A stretch of DNA of 64,000 bases, from the NCBI GenBank assembly GCA_037044905.1, contig JBAOKB010000061.1, forward strand, positions 186,001 to 250,000. The letters run 5' to 3'. Below the pieces are notes generated by a model that had not been told where the DNA came from, searched no databases, and saw only the letters and a list, made by a program, of their open reading frames with translations. The stretch is from Hortaea werneckii (lineage: Eukaryota > Ascomycota > Dothideomycetes > Mycosphaerellales > Teratosphaeriaceae). The position numbers and the translations under genes are program-made. Of this stretch, positions 23,278 to 34,968 are shown piece by piece (position 1 is the first letter of the stretch; each line of letters opens with the position of its first letter).

Positions 23278-24455
23278 GACGGTTTTCTTGTTTCTCTGCC
23301 GCTTTCTCTTCCTGTTTCTTGTCTTTGTCTTTTTTTTTTTTTTTTTTGTCGTCCTGATTGAACCTCGAAGTCATGACTTGAGGATTACGACTGCGTGGCC
23401 TGCGGTGGTGAAATGATTGCGTTGACGAGAGAATTTAACGATTGGCTTGGGAACAGCACACCCACTTCAGCTGTATACAAAATTCCCATTGTACAGACTA
23501 GACTGATCTTCTTCTGGCCTTTTGAAAGAGTTGAAATTATCTTTCTCTGTCGCATAACAATGTAAAACAGCTTACGGACATAGGTTTTATGCATGATTTC
23601 TTTGATGTGTTTCCCGCTCACAGTATCTGATCATGCATGGAAGATTGCCATTGATCACTACATACAGCGGCCTTGACTTCCACAAGGCAAAGTGCCCTGA
23701 GTACTTGTTCGCAGCAGAAGCTGTTACTGTCTTGGCGAATGCCAATTTTGGCAATGCCCGTAAAGATCAAAGTCAAATTCATTCATTTAACACAATGGTT
23801 GCCACAGATAAAGCTGGGCCTCGCCGTGTAAGGAAACTCCCAGCTCATATCACATTGCGTTCATGTTGAAAAACACTCGAGCCCTTAATGTGAGGCTCAG
23901 AAGAAAAAGGATGTCAATTCTCCTTGCTGCCAGATGCCATGTGCGCCTTTCAAGGGACACTTACCCCAGGATTACACATTGTTCATCTCTGGCCTTTGTT
24001 ATTGATGGAAAAGCCGATCAGACCAGTGGGATCGGCTTGCCTATGCCAATCGAACGCTCAAAAATCGCGCTTGGAGGGCAGTGCCGTAATGCTCCTCGGT
24101 TTTGAAAGTGATGTGAAGCACGGTGCTTCATGAACCCTCTCCGAGAACCAGACGATTTCCAAGGACAGTTTGCTATGCGAAGGAACTGTTGGTTCATGAC
24201 AGATGGAGAGGCAGAAAAAAAAAAAAAAAAAAAAAAAAACCAGAGGCAGGAGCGAATCATAAAGCAGAAGGACCTCTGTTAGCTCAAGGCGTATGAGAAG
24301 CCGTTTCGTCCGCTGCATATCAAATACAATCGCCTCGTTGAGATTCTTTATGCCATACCTCTCCTCTCCCTTTCTGCAAACCCGGCCACGTCCCCAAAAC
24401 CAAAAACATCCATCAACGCCATCCCCATCCTCCCCCTCAGATCCTTCACACCCCT
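23278..24455. other. Intergenic region with long T and A runs
   Basis: A T-run at about 23330-23347 and an A25 run at 24215-24239 flank lower-GC DNA. Small ORFs between them (around 23633-24133) show no recognisable protein and lie in an AT-richer stretch. I see no gene. Confidence 0.5.
24215..24239. repeat. A25 homopolymer
   Basis: Twenty-five consecutive A. No adjacent open reading frame or target-site duplication that would mark a retrotransposed copy was seen. Confidence 0.9.
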
Positions 24456-25133
24456 CTACCCCTCAAACTCATAAACCAACACCGTCTCCGCCTTCCCACC
24501 CTCCCCACCCGTCCCCGTAGTAACAACCCTCCTGACGAACCTCCCCCCTTCCATCCTCCAACCTGCACAGCCTTCCACGCCTTCTTGGCCGCCAAACTCT
24601 CCACCTCAGCCCAAATCACCTTCTCCTCCGCCTGTAACCCCTCAATCAAGAACCCCTGCACACCCTGTCCCTCGCCCAAATCCTTCACAGAGAACCATCC
24701 CGATCGACTCCGCACCTTGCCCATAAGTTTATCCTCGCTTTCCAACCACCCACTCAACCTCCCTTCCTCGGCAGAGGAAGAACCAAACCTCCCTAATCCC
24801 CGGCAGGGAAGCCGAAGTACTCTGCTCGATGACGATCTCGCTCTCGCTTTTCTGGTCGATGGACAGATGGACGGGGGCGGCGAGGATGGCTTTGCGCATC
24901 AGGGCGTTGAAACCCTGGATTTCCAGCACGGGGGCGATGTCCGAGGTTAGGGGTTTGGATTGTTTCCATTTGCCGGAGAGGTTGGTGAGGGATGTTGTTG
25001 TTGTTTGGATGAGGAGGACATTTTTTCTTTTTTTGCTCTTTTGATCGTATGCCAAAGAGGTGGTTGGTTTAGATTTATTTATTTGGGGTTTTCTTGCCCC
25101 TATACTGAGAATGGGACTAAGTGCGGAAGGCAC
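24456..25133 (-). CDS. Lipocalin-like (calycin fold) fungal protein, two phase breaks
   Basis: A widespread filamentous-fungal family of about 200 residues whose ligand is not known. Diagnostic parts are LSGKWKQSKPLTSDIAPVLE followed by IQGFNALMRKAI (first strand and loop), VHLSIDQKSESEIVIEQSTS, the central GWLESEDKLMGKVRSRSGWF, and the final strand RFVRRVVTTGTGG...VLVYEFEG ending at 24456. Phase changes occur near 24770-24785 (one base too many) and in the G6 run complementary to 24543-24548 (one G short). Corrected length is 225 residues. The start at 25133 (MPSALSPI) is the only in-frame one I can see; a nearby ATG opens a different frame, so the N-terminus is uncertain. Confidence 0.65.
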
Positions 25134-25789
25134 AGAAGGCGGGCTTTCCTATGATGTTGATCTTGCCTTGATTGATTTACCAGGTGTGATGAGTGACGAT
25201 TTCACGTCTGTAGCAATGAGTGGCGAATGCGTTCTCGTTAAGCAATCGCGAGAAATCCTTACAAAATAATATAGTAGTAGTAGTCAAAGGAGAGCAACAA
25301 CACACTAGTCTTCTTCTCGAACCACCATTATTACCTTATAAAAGCCTACATACAACCATCGATGACGGCAAAGCCCCATCATTGACTTGACCGATATGGG
25401 GGATACTATACCGCACCTGGAATTTAAGGGTAGCCGACCCGATGATGAGAGACATTCAAGTCCCCGCGGCGCGTGCGAGAACTCCACCTGGCACCTGGGC
25501 AGCTTTGGGACGCCTCTCGGTGCCTGCCTCAGGCAACGAATCTCGCGCCTTCCGTTCCAGTTCCTTTTCCAAGGTTGAGAGTTGCAAGGAGGGCGTTTGC
25601 GATGATGGAAATAACTACTAGGTATACATGATACACCGAAGCCATGCTGAAGAGAGCAAGGGCACATCCCTGTGTGGGCCTTTCTTCTTGAATGCTTCTC
25701 CGTTCAGAGAAGCGACTAATAAGCCCCATCTCATAAGCATTTCCGCAGCAACAACAGCAACAACTCCTCCAGGACGACAACAACTAAAC
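25134..25789. other. Short intergenic region
   Basis: Upstream of the lipocalin-like gene and downstream of HAT1. Only short open frames; a CAA/GCA-rich stretch precedes the HAT1 stop codon. Nothing else identified. Confidence 0.5.
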
Positions 25790-27315
25790 TCAACCCCTCC
25801 TCACCTTCTTCGCACTCCCATTCCCCAACTCCGCCTCCTCTGCCTCCTCATCATCCTCCTCATCCTCATCCCCAACAACCTTCCTCTTCCTAACCCTAGG
25901 CCTCACCCCCTCCCCCTCCAGCCCACCCGCATCCCCATCCGCACTCTCCACCCTCTCCAAAACCTTCCCATACCCCTCCATCACCCCATCCAACGCAGCC
26001 TCCAAGCCTCTCGACCCTCTCCTCCCTCTCGGCCTGAACCAACTGATCGCGATTAAAAACATAAAGCCGCTGCTTCACATACAGTCTCCAGAAATAAAAC
26101 GTCCTGTCCCACTCATTCGACGCCTTCTCCTTCCGCGTCAGACGGTTACGACTCCGATGTAGCGGCGGGATGAACGAGAGCGTGTGCATTTCGACGAGAC
26201 GGTCGAATTGGCGGGGCATGAGTTTCGTTTCGCGTTGGAGGGTTTCCCTGACGTCGCCGGGACGATGAGGTGCACGGGGATATGGTGGGAGGGTTTGAGG
26301 GTGCTCGGGGGGGATGTTGGGGTTGATGCGCAGGGAGGCGAAGGTCGGGTTGTGGGTGCGGAGGTATTGCAGGTCGCAGAGGTCGCGGAGGTCGTCGAAG
26401 GCTTCGTTGGGGTCTTCGACGGTGAATTCGAGGATGTTGCGGGGCGCGGTGAGGACGGTGTACATGGTGGTGTAGAGGGTTTGGCCGTGGCGGGCGCCTT
26501 GGTAAGGGGGCAGGATGAGGAATTGGGAGAGGCGTTCGCGGCTGGGGAGGTCGAGCGGGGTGGTGGTTGTAAGGGATTTAGTAGTAGGGGCGTTGAGGAT
26601 GTTTTCGAGTGGGTCGGAGAAGGCGTCGAGGTCGGGTTGGGTGGGCTTCGTTCGGTCGGGGAAGGCGAAGACGCGATATGATGTTCCGTAACCGACGAGC
26701 GAGTATGGTGTCCCTGATGTCGTCTTCTCTTTGACTTGGTAGAGCAGGAAAAGTTTCCATCGCTGTGTAGTCCAGTCCTGCTCGAGCTGTAGGACGCTGC
26801 CGCCTTCGATGAACATAGGGACCAGCACCTGCATGTTCTCTAGGATCGTCTTTGCCTTGGTGTCTGCGAGGCTTGCGCACCAGATCTCATAATGCTGACC
26901 TTCCCTCTCTGGTAGCTGTGCACCTTCTCGCCGGGAGGCTTGAAACCGGCGACATCCTCTGCGCTCCGCCCTTCCCTCGCTTCAAAGGCAGATTCGGGAA
27001 CGAAGTCAAGCAAGGCTTCCTTGATATCGGTCGGCTGTACCTCCCCGATCCCATCAAACTTCTTGCTGTGCTTGATATCAATGTGGGGTTTGAGGTCGTG
27101 AGCGGCGAAGGTGAGGTGAATGGAGAGGTCTTGGTAGCCGAAAATGGCCTCTTCGTCGCCGAAGATGGGATATGTGAATTCTGGCTGGAAGGCTCCGTGA
27201 CAGGCTGCTGAGTGACAGGATCGATCAGGGCGATGGTCATGCACTCGTTGCTGTTGGTGCTCCATTCGTCGACCTGAGCGCGGATCGCTTCTTCAAGGGA
27301 GCTGTCGTCTGCCAT
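25790..27315 (-). CDS. HAT1: Histone acetyltransferase type B catalytic subunit, three phase breaks
   Basis: HAT1 acetylates newly made histone H4 at K5/K12 together with the WD40 partner Hat2, in cytoplasm and nucleus. The start MADDSSLEEAIRAQVDEWS leads through SNECMTIALIDP to the family landmarks FTYPIFGDEEAIFGYQDL, PGEKVHSYQ, HYEIWCASL, DWTTQRWKLFLLYQV and the acetyl-CoA loop LPPYQGARHGQTLY. The C-terminal region is acidic and basic (KRKVVGDEDEEDDEEAEEAE). Phase changes lie at 27191-27192 and 26903-26905 (one base short each, both repaired by one C or G) and near 26003-26012 (one base too many). With these, the length is 508 residues. No intron is needed. The divergent ZIP transporter starts 455 bp away, so the two share a promoter region. 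Confidence 0.92.
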
Positions 27316-27770
27316 TTTGGTTGGTTGTAGCGATGTCCAGCTATGTAGAAGAAGAAGACGTAGGTGGCAGGTAAAGATGGATAGACACCTGAACACCTGT
27401 ATCGACGTGTACAGTGCGGACGAAGAAAAAGGTGATTAAAGCTGGTGAAGCTTGACGCGCGACCGCGAACGTGAAGCGCGTCTGAAAGTGCAGGGTCCAA
27501 GCTCACTCAGGTCGCGAGGCTCGCCAACCAGCGACACCAGGGTCCGGGTCACTCCAATCGATTTGACGACGGACAAATTGCAGGTGTTGGTTCAAAGATT
27601 GACGCCCATTCCACTTGCACCACGCTGAAGGAGACGCGACAACACGGGCAAAGAAAGGGGTTATGGAGCGCTGAGGAGCCATTGATATAAGCTGGTTGAA
27701 TCAGTCAAAGACGACGCGTAGGACCACGACCATCCATCATTCATTCACGGTCACGTTCAACGCGGTCAAG
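27316..27770. promoter_or_regulatory. Bidirectional promoter region of HAT1 and ZIP transporter
   Basis: The two start codons diverge across 455 bp with no ORF between them, so both core promoters must lie here. I cannot place a TATA box or factor site with confidence. Confidence 0.5.
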
Positions 27771-29226
27771 ATGTGGGACGGCCTATTTACCTTGCTGTTC
27801 CTCTGCCTCGTCATGGGCGGAGCGTGAGTATTCTACATTCATTACGGTATCATGGTTCCAAGGTAAGTCTGACCAGATGAGGTAGGTCCTTCGCTGCCGG
27901 CGCATTACCTTTGTCTTTCTCCCTCTCTGCACGACAACTCCGCCTCCTCACTGCATTGGGTACTGGTGTCCTGGTGGGGACATCGCTGATTGTCATTATC
28001 CCCGAAGGCATAGAAACGCTGTATAGCGCTGGAGGAAAAGGTCACGCCCATAGCGAGCGAGCAGTAGTAAGAAGTCTACAAGGGAGAGCAGGAGAGACAG
28101 GACATGTTGTCAGCGCATCCAATGGCATCCAGCCATTTCCGGTAGTCGTGGCGCGAGCAGATGAAGGCCATCCTAGCGACAAAGACACCTGGCTTCGTGA
28201 CAGGCCCAGACGATGGATTCGAACAGGCGGAAGAAAACATCGGACAAGTCTCCCCAACGCACCCACCTTCCGCCTCCGCCACCACCAACACCCACGACGA
28301 AGACCACGACGCCAACCACCGCGAACCCCACGCCTGGGTCGGAATCTCGCTGATCACGGGCTTCATCCTGATGTACCTCATCGACACCCTCCCCCAACAC
28401 CTCACCCAACCCACGCAACCGCGCCGCTTCAGCATAAACCTAACCTCCTTCAACCTCAGCCGGCCAACCTCGGACCCAATCACGCAGAGAACTCGACACC
28501 CACCCGCGACACCTTTTCCACCTCGCCCACCTCCCCCGACTCCCCCCACGCAACCCACCCACACCACCGCCCCTCGTCCACAACCCTAGGTCTGGTAATC
28601 CACGCGGCAGCCGACGGTATCGCGTTGGGGGCCTCCAGCACCAGCACCACGACCTCCTCGAAACCTGAACCTCATCATCTTCCTCGCCCTCCTCCTCCAC
28701 AAAACCCCCGCCGCCTTCGGGCTAACCACCACTTTCCTCAAACAAGGTCTCAGCAAACGCCGGGCGCGGGGGCATCTTTTACTCTTCTCGCTCGCGGCGC
28801 CGGTCGGGGCGGTTGTGACGTGGTTTGGAGCGGGGTTTCTGGGGTTAGCCGGGGGAGGAAGTGTAGGGGGAAGTGGAGAGGTCGTGGGGAAGGAGGAGGG
28901 AGGGAGTTCAGCGTAGGCGTGCTGTTGTTGTTTAGTGCGGGGACGTTTTTGTATGTGGCTATGCATGCTATGCAGGAGTCTTCTGCTTCTGCAGCTTCGG
29001 AGGGGTTGGGGGAAGGGGATGAGGAGGAGGAAGGTGGGTATGAGCGTTTGGGTGGTGGTGGGGTGGAGGAGGTTTATGGGGCTAGACAGGTAAGAGGAGG
29101 AGGCGGAGGGGAGGGGGGAGGTTGGGGCAGGGGAAGATGGGGACGGGAATGCTGGATTTGTTGGTTACGGTTGGTGGGATGCTGTTGCCGCTTTTGACGC
29201 AGTTGGGGGGTGGGCATGCGCATTAG
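27771..29226 (+). CDS. ATX2: ZIP-family metal transporter (Atx2/SLC39A9 type), three phase breaks
   Basis: Exons 27771-27823, 27886-28066, 28161-29089 and 29131-29226; introns 62, 94 and 41 bp (the last is unusually short). ZIP9/Atx2 proteins move Mn or Zn out of the Golgi lumen into the cytosol. Visible landmarks are MWDGLFTLLFLCLVMGG (helix 1), SFAAGALPLSFSLS, LLTALGTGVLVGTSLIVIIP (helix 2), HAWVGISLITGFILMYLID (helix 3), the metal-binding helix GLVIHAAADGIALGA, LTTTFLKQGLSKRRARGH, and the C-terminus GMLLPLLTQLGGGHAH. Phase changes are at 28475-28477 (one C short), 28661-28663 (one A too many) and 28902-28904 (one G short); corrected length is 419 residues. His-rich segments before helix 3 and the DEEEE cytosolic loop are typical. 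The family call is strong; metal specificity is inferred. Confidence 0.85.
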
Positions 29227-29501
29227 ATTGGCGTTTTTTTTATTTTTTTTTTTTTGTTTTGCAAGGACGGCATAAAGGATTGAGATCCTTGGGTCCTGGG
29301 GAAAGTGTAGGGTTTAGACAATGGAGAAGCATAGAGGAAGTTTTAGAAACCTTGATGTAGTAATACAATTCTAGCGATGAATCTACAATACCCGCCTCAC
29401 CATCTCACATGTGGGTGAAAGGAAGGGGGGGGATTTATCTGCCATGGACCAGTTCAGAACCTCTGACTGCCGCACACTCTCATCCTTCGCCTGGATCCTC
29501 C

Positions 29502-32500
29502 TCAGAAATACTCCCCCCGCATCTCACCCAGCACGGCCCTCTGCCGCTGCCCGCTCATCCTCTCAAACCGATCCACAACCATGGTAAAAGTCCCGCGTCC
29601 CGCGGTCAGAGACCGAAGGTGCTTCAGATACCCCACCATCTCCTTCAGCGGGACGCGGGCGAGGATTTGTTTCGTGCCTGCATCAACATCTCCTACCCCG
29701 CTCGAGGTTCCTGAGGAGGAGATCTCATGACCGCCGCCGGCGAAGGGGTCGGGCGGGGCGTAGACGCGCACGAGATCGACGGAGGGGGTGTGCTGTGACC
29801 GCCCATCTTCTGATTCGGCAGAGGCGTCACCACTGGGAAACATCTTCCTCCTCGGAGGTCTCGCTACTGCTGCTGCTGCTGCTAGACCCCAGCGCGACCA
29901 CCGCCCCGCCCCGCGCCGAACTCAGATCGTGCACCACGGCGCCCAGACTCGCCTCGTCGACCGCAATCGTCACGAGCATGAGGGGTTCCATCATCACCGC
30001 CCCTCCCCCGCCGGCTTCGTGCACAGCATCCCGCATAGCAGCCTGCGTAGCGAGTCTCGCCGCCGACGAGAAAGCCGCGGGGGAAGACGTCGGGAAGAGA
30101 TGCTGGTCCGGAAGGAACTGCAGCCGGACTTCAACGGAGTGGATGGGGTAGCCGAAAGCGGGACCCCGGGCGAAAGCGGCTTGGACGCCGGTTTGGAAAG
30201 CGTGCAGGAGGGTGGGGAGGGGGAGGTGGTCGGGGAGGGGAGGGTGGAGGTCGGGTCCAGGGGGGATCCGTCCGGGTTCAGGGTTGGGACGGTGATGAGG
30301 AGGCGGTTGCTGTCCGGGAGGGGAAGATGTGGGTATGGAGGTTTTTGGGCTGGAGGGCGTCGGCTTCGCTTTCGTGGGAAGCGGAAAGAGGGTAGACGGA
30401 GGCGGTACAGGCGGCTTTGCTGGATTTGCCACCGATTTCGCGGTCGAAGAGGGAGGTTTGCGGGGTGGGGCTCGGGGTTGTGAGGGTTTCGCGGTAGCCG
30501 ATCTCGATGCTGCCTATTCGGGCCTTGGCTTTGAGGTCGGTGATCAGGCGATCCCGGGCGATTTCGAGGTGCAGTTCGCCCATGCCCGCAAGGTGGGTTT
30601 GGCCGCTTTCCTCGTCGACCGAGACGTGTAGGGAGGGGTCTTCGCGGAGTAATAAGGCTAGGGCTTCTTTGATGGGTTTCTCTTCCGCGAGACTGTTGGG
30701 TTCGACGCTCACGAAGAAGACGGGAGGTGGGACAGCGATGGGGCGGAGTTGGAGGGTGTTGATTGGTGCTGGTGGTCCGTTCTTGGGATGTGCGCCGGTG
30801 TAGGATACAAGTGTATCGCCTGTCCTTGCGAACTTCAAGCCAGGAATTACGCCAATCTGGCCTGCAGGGATGCTTTCGATGTCGACGGCATCATTGGCGT
30901 ACATTTTAGTAGACGTTGTGCTCGCTCGGTGGATTGTAATATCGTGTTCCAGAGAGGTGCATTACGGGTGATGGCGCCAGAGTAGACTCGGACGTATACC
31001 AGCACACCTCGCCGAGCGTCTGCTACAACTTTGAAAGCCAGTGCGCAAGCTTCCAGGTTCTGAAGGGCAAGGGTAGCTTTGTCTTTACTGACGGCTTTCG
31101 AAGAGGTTTTGGAGCGCTCTGGAGCAGCAGCGGCTGTCAACTTGCCAGAGAGGAAGGCTGACAGCCCACCCTTGGTACCGGACGAGCCAAGGCTGACTTC
31201 CGGATCAGGTCGTTCGGTGGTGAGGGAAGCAAGTCGATGACCGAGTCTAGCAACGGCTGTACACCAACGTTACGGAAGCTAGCTCCAGCAAACACCGGCA
31301 CGACCATCTGAGGATGCTGAAGCGTGCATCGACGAAGACTAGCCGTAACATCGGCAGCGGAGATAGCGAGGTGATCTTCATCCGCTTCCAGATATCTCTC
31401 CACCATCTCATCGTCATGCTCGGAGAGCAACTCAATCAAGGCGGTACGAGCCTTCCTCAACTCAGCCGCAAGAGCAGCATCTTGAGACTCCAACTCCTGT
31501 AATGGGACAAGGTCAATCTGCTTCCCATCGCCACCCTCCACATACCGCATGCCTTGCAAACCCACAACATCTCCCACACCGATCAACTTCCCCTCAGGAC
31601 TCCACCAGGGAAGATTAAAAACAGCAGGCCAAGCACGGAGTCGAAGCCCAACCTCCTTAACCGTCTTCCCAAACGCCGCACCGTCTCGGTCAAGCTTATT
31701 CACGAAGACAAGGCGAGGGATGCGGTACGCGGAAGCCTGAGCCCAGACTTTCTCCGTCTGGGCCTCGACACCGGCAACGCCGTCGAGGATACAGACCGCG
31801 CCATCTAAGACTCTCAGGGAGCGGAGGACTTCGAAAGTGAAGTCGGCGTGGCCAGGCGTGTCGATGAGGTTGAGATTGTGCGGCGTTATGTGGTGGGAGC
31901 CTGGGAGGGGTTGTGAGGTCCCCGTCGGCGGCCATGCGAAGGAGATGGCGGCCGATTGGATGGTGATGCCTCGTGCGCGTTCGGCGGGGAGGAAGTCGGT
32001 GACGGTGCTGCCTTCGTCGACATCTTGGGGAGGGGGTTAGTTGAAGTTGAGTGTGGCGGGGAGAGTGGGATTCATTTGGGGTGAGTGTGATGATGGGGGG
32101 ATACAAGAAGGGAAATAGAAGAAGAAATTCAGGAGGAAATTGGCCAGTTGGAGAGGCAGGGGCGATTCTTGATGCCGGTGGAATGGTTTGCACACTTGGT
32201 GAGGTGTAAGGGTGCCGCCAAAAGAAGGAGATGGGGGAAGAGGTAGCATGAAAAAGTCGGAGGCAAGGAATTGAGAAAATTGAGGAGAGAAATGCAGTAC
32301 CTCCTAATCGTCTTGTATAGCCACTATAGTAAAGCATGCGCTCTGTCGTCGTGGTTTTGCCCTACCTCTTCATAAGCCTACATCCGTCGACCCGACCGAC
32401 ATGCTACATACAGCGTCAATATGAGCTATAATGCCTATATTCCGCGTCCGCGAAGTGGCCGTGGCATCGTCTTGCTGGGCTGCTTGTGCTTGTCTAAGGG

Positions 32501-32594
32501 TCGTGGAGAAGAGACGGGCGAGCTGGCGGTGATGATGATTCTTACCCAGTCGACCGACCAGACCGCATTGTCTCGGCAGCCATCGCAGTCCCAT
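29502..32594 (-). CDS. MEF2: Mitochondrial elongation factor G2 / ribosome-releasing factor 2, several phase breaks
   Basis: Exons 32412-32594, 32301-32361 and 29502-32023; introns 50 and 277 bp (the long one with a CTAAC branch site). EF-G2 splits mitochondrial ribosomes with recycling factor. The presequence is Arg/Gln-rich ([14 protein letters not shown]). The G domain shows [20 protein letters not shown] (G1, across the first intron), [11 protein letters not shown] and [12 protein letters not shown] (G2), [10 protein letters not shown] (G3) and NKLDRDG (G4). Domain III follows with [14 protein letters not shown], and domain V near the end with [10 protein letters not shown]. An Ala/Gly then Ser-rich, acidic insertion (Ser8 plus SEEED) sits at about 29835-29890. 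Phase changes lie near 31216, 30904-30907, 30320-30323 and 30260-30265 (one base short) and 29841-29850 (one too many); corrected length is 922 residues. Confidence 0.9.
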
Positions 32595-32933
32595 TCCCTT
32601 TGTCCGCTAAGCCGCGTTGATACGTGACTTGGACCAGGTATTTGATGGGGCGATCCTTTTCAACTGAAGGTACGGAGGCCTGTGAAAGTACCTGCTATGT
32701 ACTATGTAAGGTAGATACATACATACATAGTAGTAGTGCTGTACGATTTGCCGCTTCGGACTCCAGCGGGCTGTCTCGCTTGTCTCGGAATCGGCAACGG
32801 CAGCTCCCCCCGGCCGACCGACCGATGGGGCGCGCAGACACCAAGGCGACAGCTAGCCAAGGCCGACCCAGCATCGCAGAGTGGACCTTGCATCCATTGA
32901 CACAACCATGTCCGCCTTCTGCCCTGCGCTGCG
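32595..32933. promoter_or_regulatory. Bidirectional promoter region of MEF2 and VPS17
   Basis: A 339-bp gap between divergent start codons, with a CATA/TACA-type short repeat near 32715-32730. Must hold both promoters; no individual motif is asserted. Confidence 0.5.
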
Positions 32934-34968
32934 ATGAGCGACCACGGCGATTACTCTCATCATCACCACGACCACCACTATTCTTACTCTCCCGGCCCAT
33001 CCACCAACAACAAGGCCCCCGTTGCCCGACAGCCCGCCAACCTCCGCTTCCAGCGCCGCACCAGCGAGCGGGCCTTCTACGAAGGGGCATTGAGAGAGAG
33101 CACGCCCTCGACCCCGATCATGGATTACGGTGCTGCGAGCGGCAGCTCTCCGTGGGCGAGTAGCCCCGATGCCAGCCGCACGAGCTTCGGCGATAGTGTG
33201 CCCAGACAGGATCTCCCGGGTCCAGCTATAGCAGAGGAGCAGGAAGAGCAGCAGCATGGCCATCTCTCCGAGCCGCAACAACAGCAACAACTACCTCGAG
33301 ACCCGCATCTATCTCAAGGTTTCGGCGAGGAGAATAGACGACCGGCATCGGCAGCCCGCTATCACAATGTCCCCTCACAACACCCCCAACAAGGTGCTCG
33401 GTCACCACAGCCGCAGCAGCAGCCACAGCAACAACAACAACAACAACATATGCCGCAGTACAAGATGCAGGCCAAGATCACGGGCCTCGAACGCACCGGC
33501 AAGAAGGACTCCATCTTCCGTTTCGATGTCCACGTATGCCACATCTATTCTCTCCTAAGTGTAAGCTCGAAGCACCTGATGCTGACCCTGTCTCTCTGAT
33601 CTCCAGACCAACCTGCCCAAGTTCAGAACCACCCAATTCCGAGATATCCGCCGCACCCACTCCGAGTTCCAAAAGCTGGCTCCCACTTGATGGCATCCAA
33701 CCCCGAGGCATTCGTCCCGCCGTCCCTGCCGCTTTCACCTCCGCCGGAATGGGAACGGATGAAGATGAAGCTCGGACGAAAGCTGCAGTGCAGAGGTGGC
33801 TGAATGTAGTCTGTAGCAACGAAGTTCTGATGCGAGACGAAGAGATGGTCTTCTTTGTGGAGTCAGACTTCGGGTACTCCCCAGTGGTACGAAAGAAGCA
33901 GCCGGCAACGGGCGTGCGAAGAAAGATGCTCAAGCAGTTCGCCCCGCCACCAGACGACACGCCCGAGCTACTAGAGACGAGGCCTCTCGTCAAAGAGTTC
34001 TATCTGGGTGCTATGGACTCGCAGCAAAAATTGGACAGGATAGTCAAGCACCGACGGTCACTAGGCCTCGCCGAATCCGAGCTGGGCGGTAAATTAGCCG
34101 CCCTCGCCCCTCAAGAAGCCCATGTGGGCCTGGCCAACGCATACCGCAAGCTCGGCAAGATCATCCAAAATACGGGCGACTTCCACGCCGCCCAAGGCAC
34201 AGCCGAAGCAACCACCCTCTCCGACCCTCTCGCCTACCACTCCTCGGACGCCTTCAATATCAAAGAGACCCTCACCAACCGGCACATCCTCCTCCGCGAA
34301 CTCACCCAAGCCCAACAATCCACCCGCTCCAAACTCACCGCCGCCGACCGCCTCAAAGCCAGCTCGAGCGTCAAACGCGACAAAGTCGACGAAGCCATCC
34401 AATCCCTCGACGAAGCCCGGAGCCACGAGTCCTACCTGCAGCAGAAGACCCAGCGCGTGACTTCCAACCTCCTCGCCGAACGCCAAAAATGGTTCACCCG
34501 CACCTCGGCCGACCTGCGTGCCAGCCTCAGGGAATACGTGATCCGCCAGATCGAAGCCGAACGCCGCACCCTCGCCACCCTCGAGCAGGTGCGGCCCGAT
34601 ATCCGCAACGTCGACGCGTCCGGCGGACTCTCCCGCCTCGGCCGCGAAGCCGATCCCATCGCCCGCCGGGCTAGCATGGCGTCCTCCCAGGGACCAAAAG
34701 GCGACGCATGGTCCGGCGTCCCACGGCGCCCGGACGGCTTGAACCGCTCTATCTCGGGGGTCTCGGCAGCGGCCAGCCTTCCGTTCCGGAGGAAGGAGAA
34801 GGCGAGGACGATGATGCGATGGCCGGGGGCGAGGGCTTGGGTGGTCGTAGGAAACGCGCGAGTACGAGTAGTAGTAGTCTTGCGAAATTGGCGGAAGAGG
34901 GAGAAGACGACGAAGATCGGATCGATGCGCGCAATGCGGCCAGTAGGCTCGCGCAGACGACGTTCTGA
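32934..34968 (+). CDS. VPS17: Retromer sorting nexin Vps17 (PX-BAR), three phase breaks
   Basis: Exon 1 32934-33533, intron 33534-33606, exon 2 33607-34968. Vps17 pairs with Vps5 in the SNX-BAR part of retromer and returns receptors from endosomes to the Golgi. The N-terminal 175 residues are disordered and His/Gln-rich (SHHHHDHHYSYS, a Gln8 tract). The PX domain starts QAKITGLERTGKKDSIFRFD and continues TTQFRDIRRTHSEFQKLA. The segment VCSNEVLMRDEEMVFFVESD and DFGYSPVVRKKQPATGVRR are typical for fungal Vps17. A long helical BAR region follows. Phase changes at 33682-33684, 33774-33775 and 34756-34760 are each one base short at a C or G run; corrected length is 654 residues, ending ARNAASRLAQTTF. 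The alternative last frame that runs to 35023 lacks this conserved-looking tail. Confidence 0.88.

Noticed and set aside
32853..33290. 145-codon minus-strand frame over VPS17 exon 1
   Set aside because: Antisense to the His/Gln-rich VPS17 start; no features of its own.
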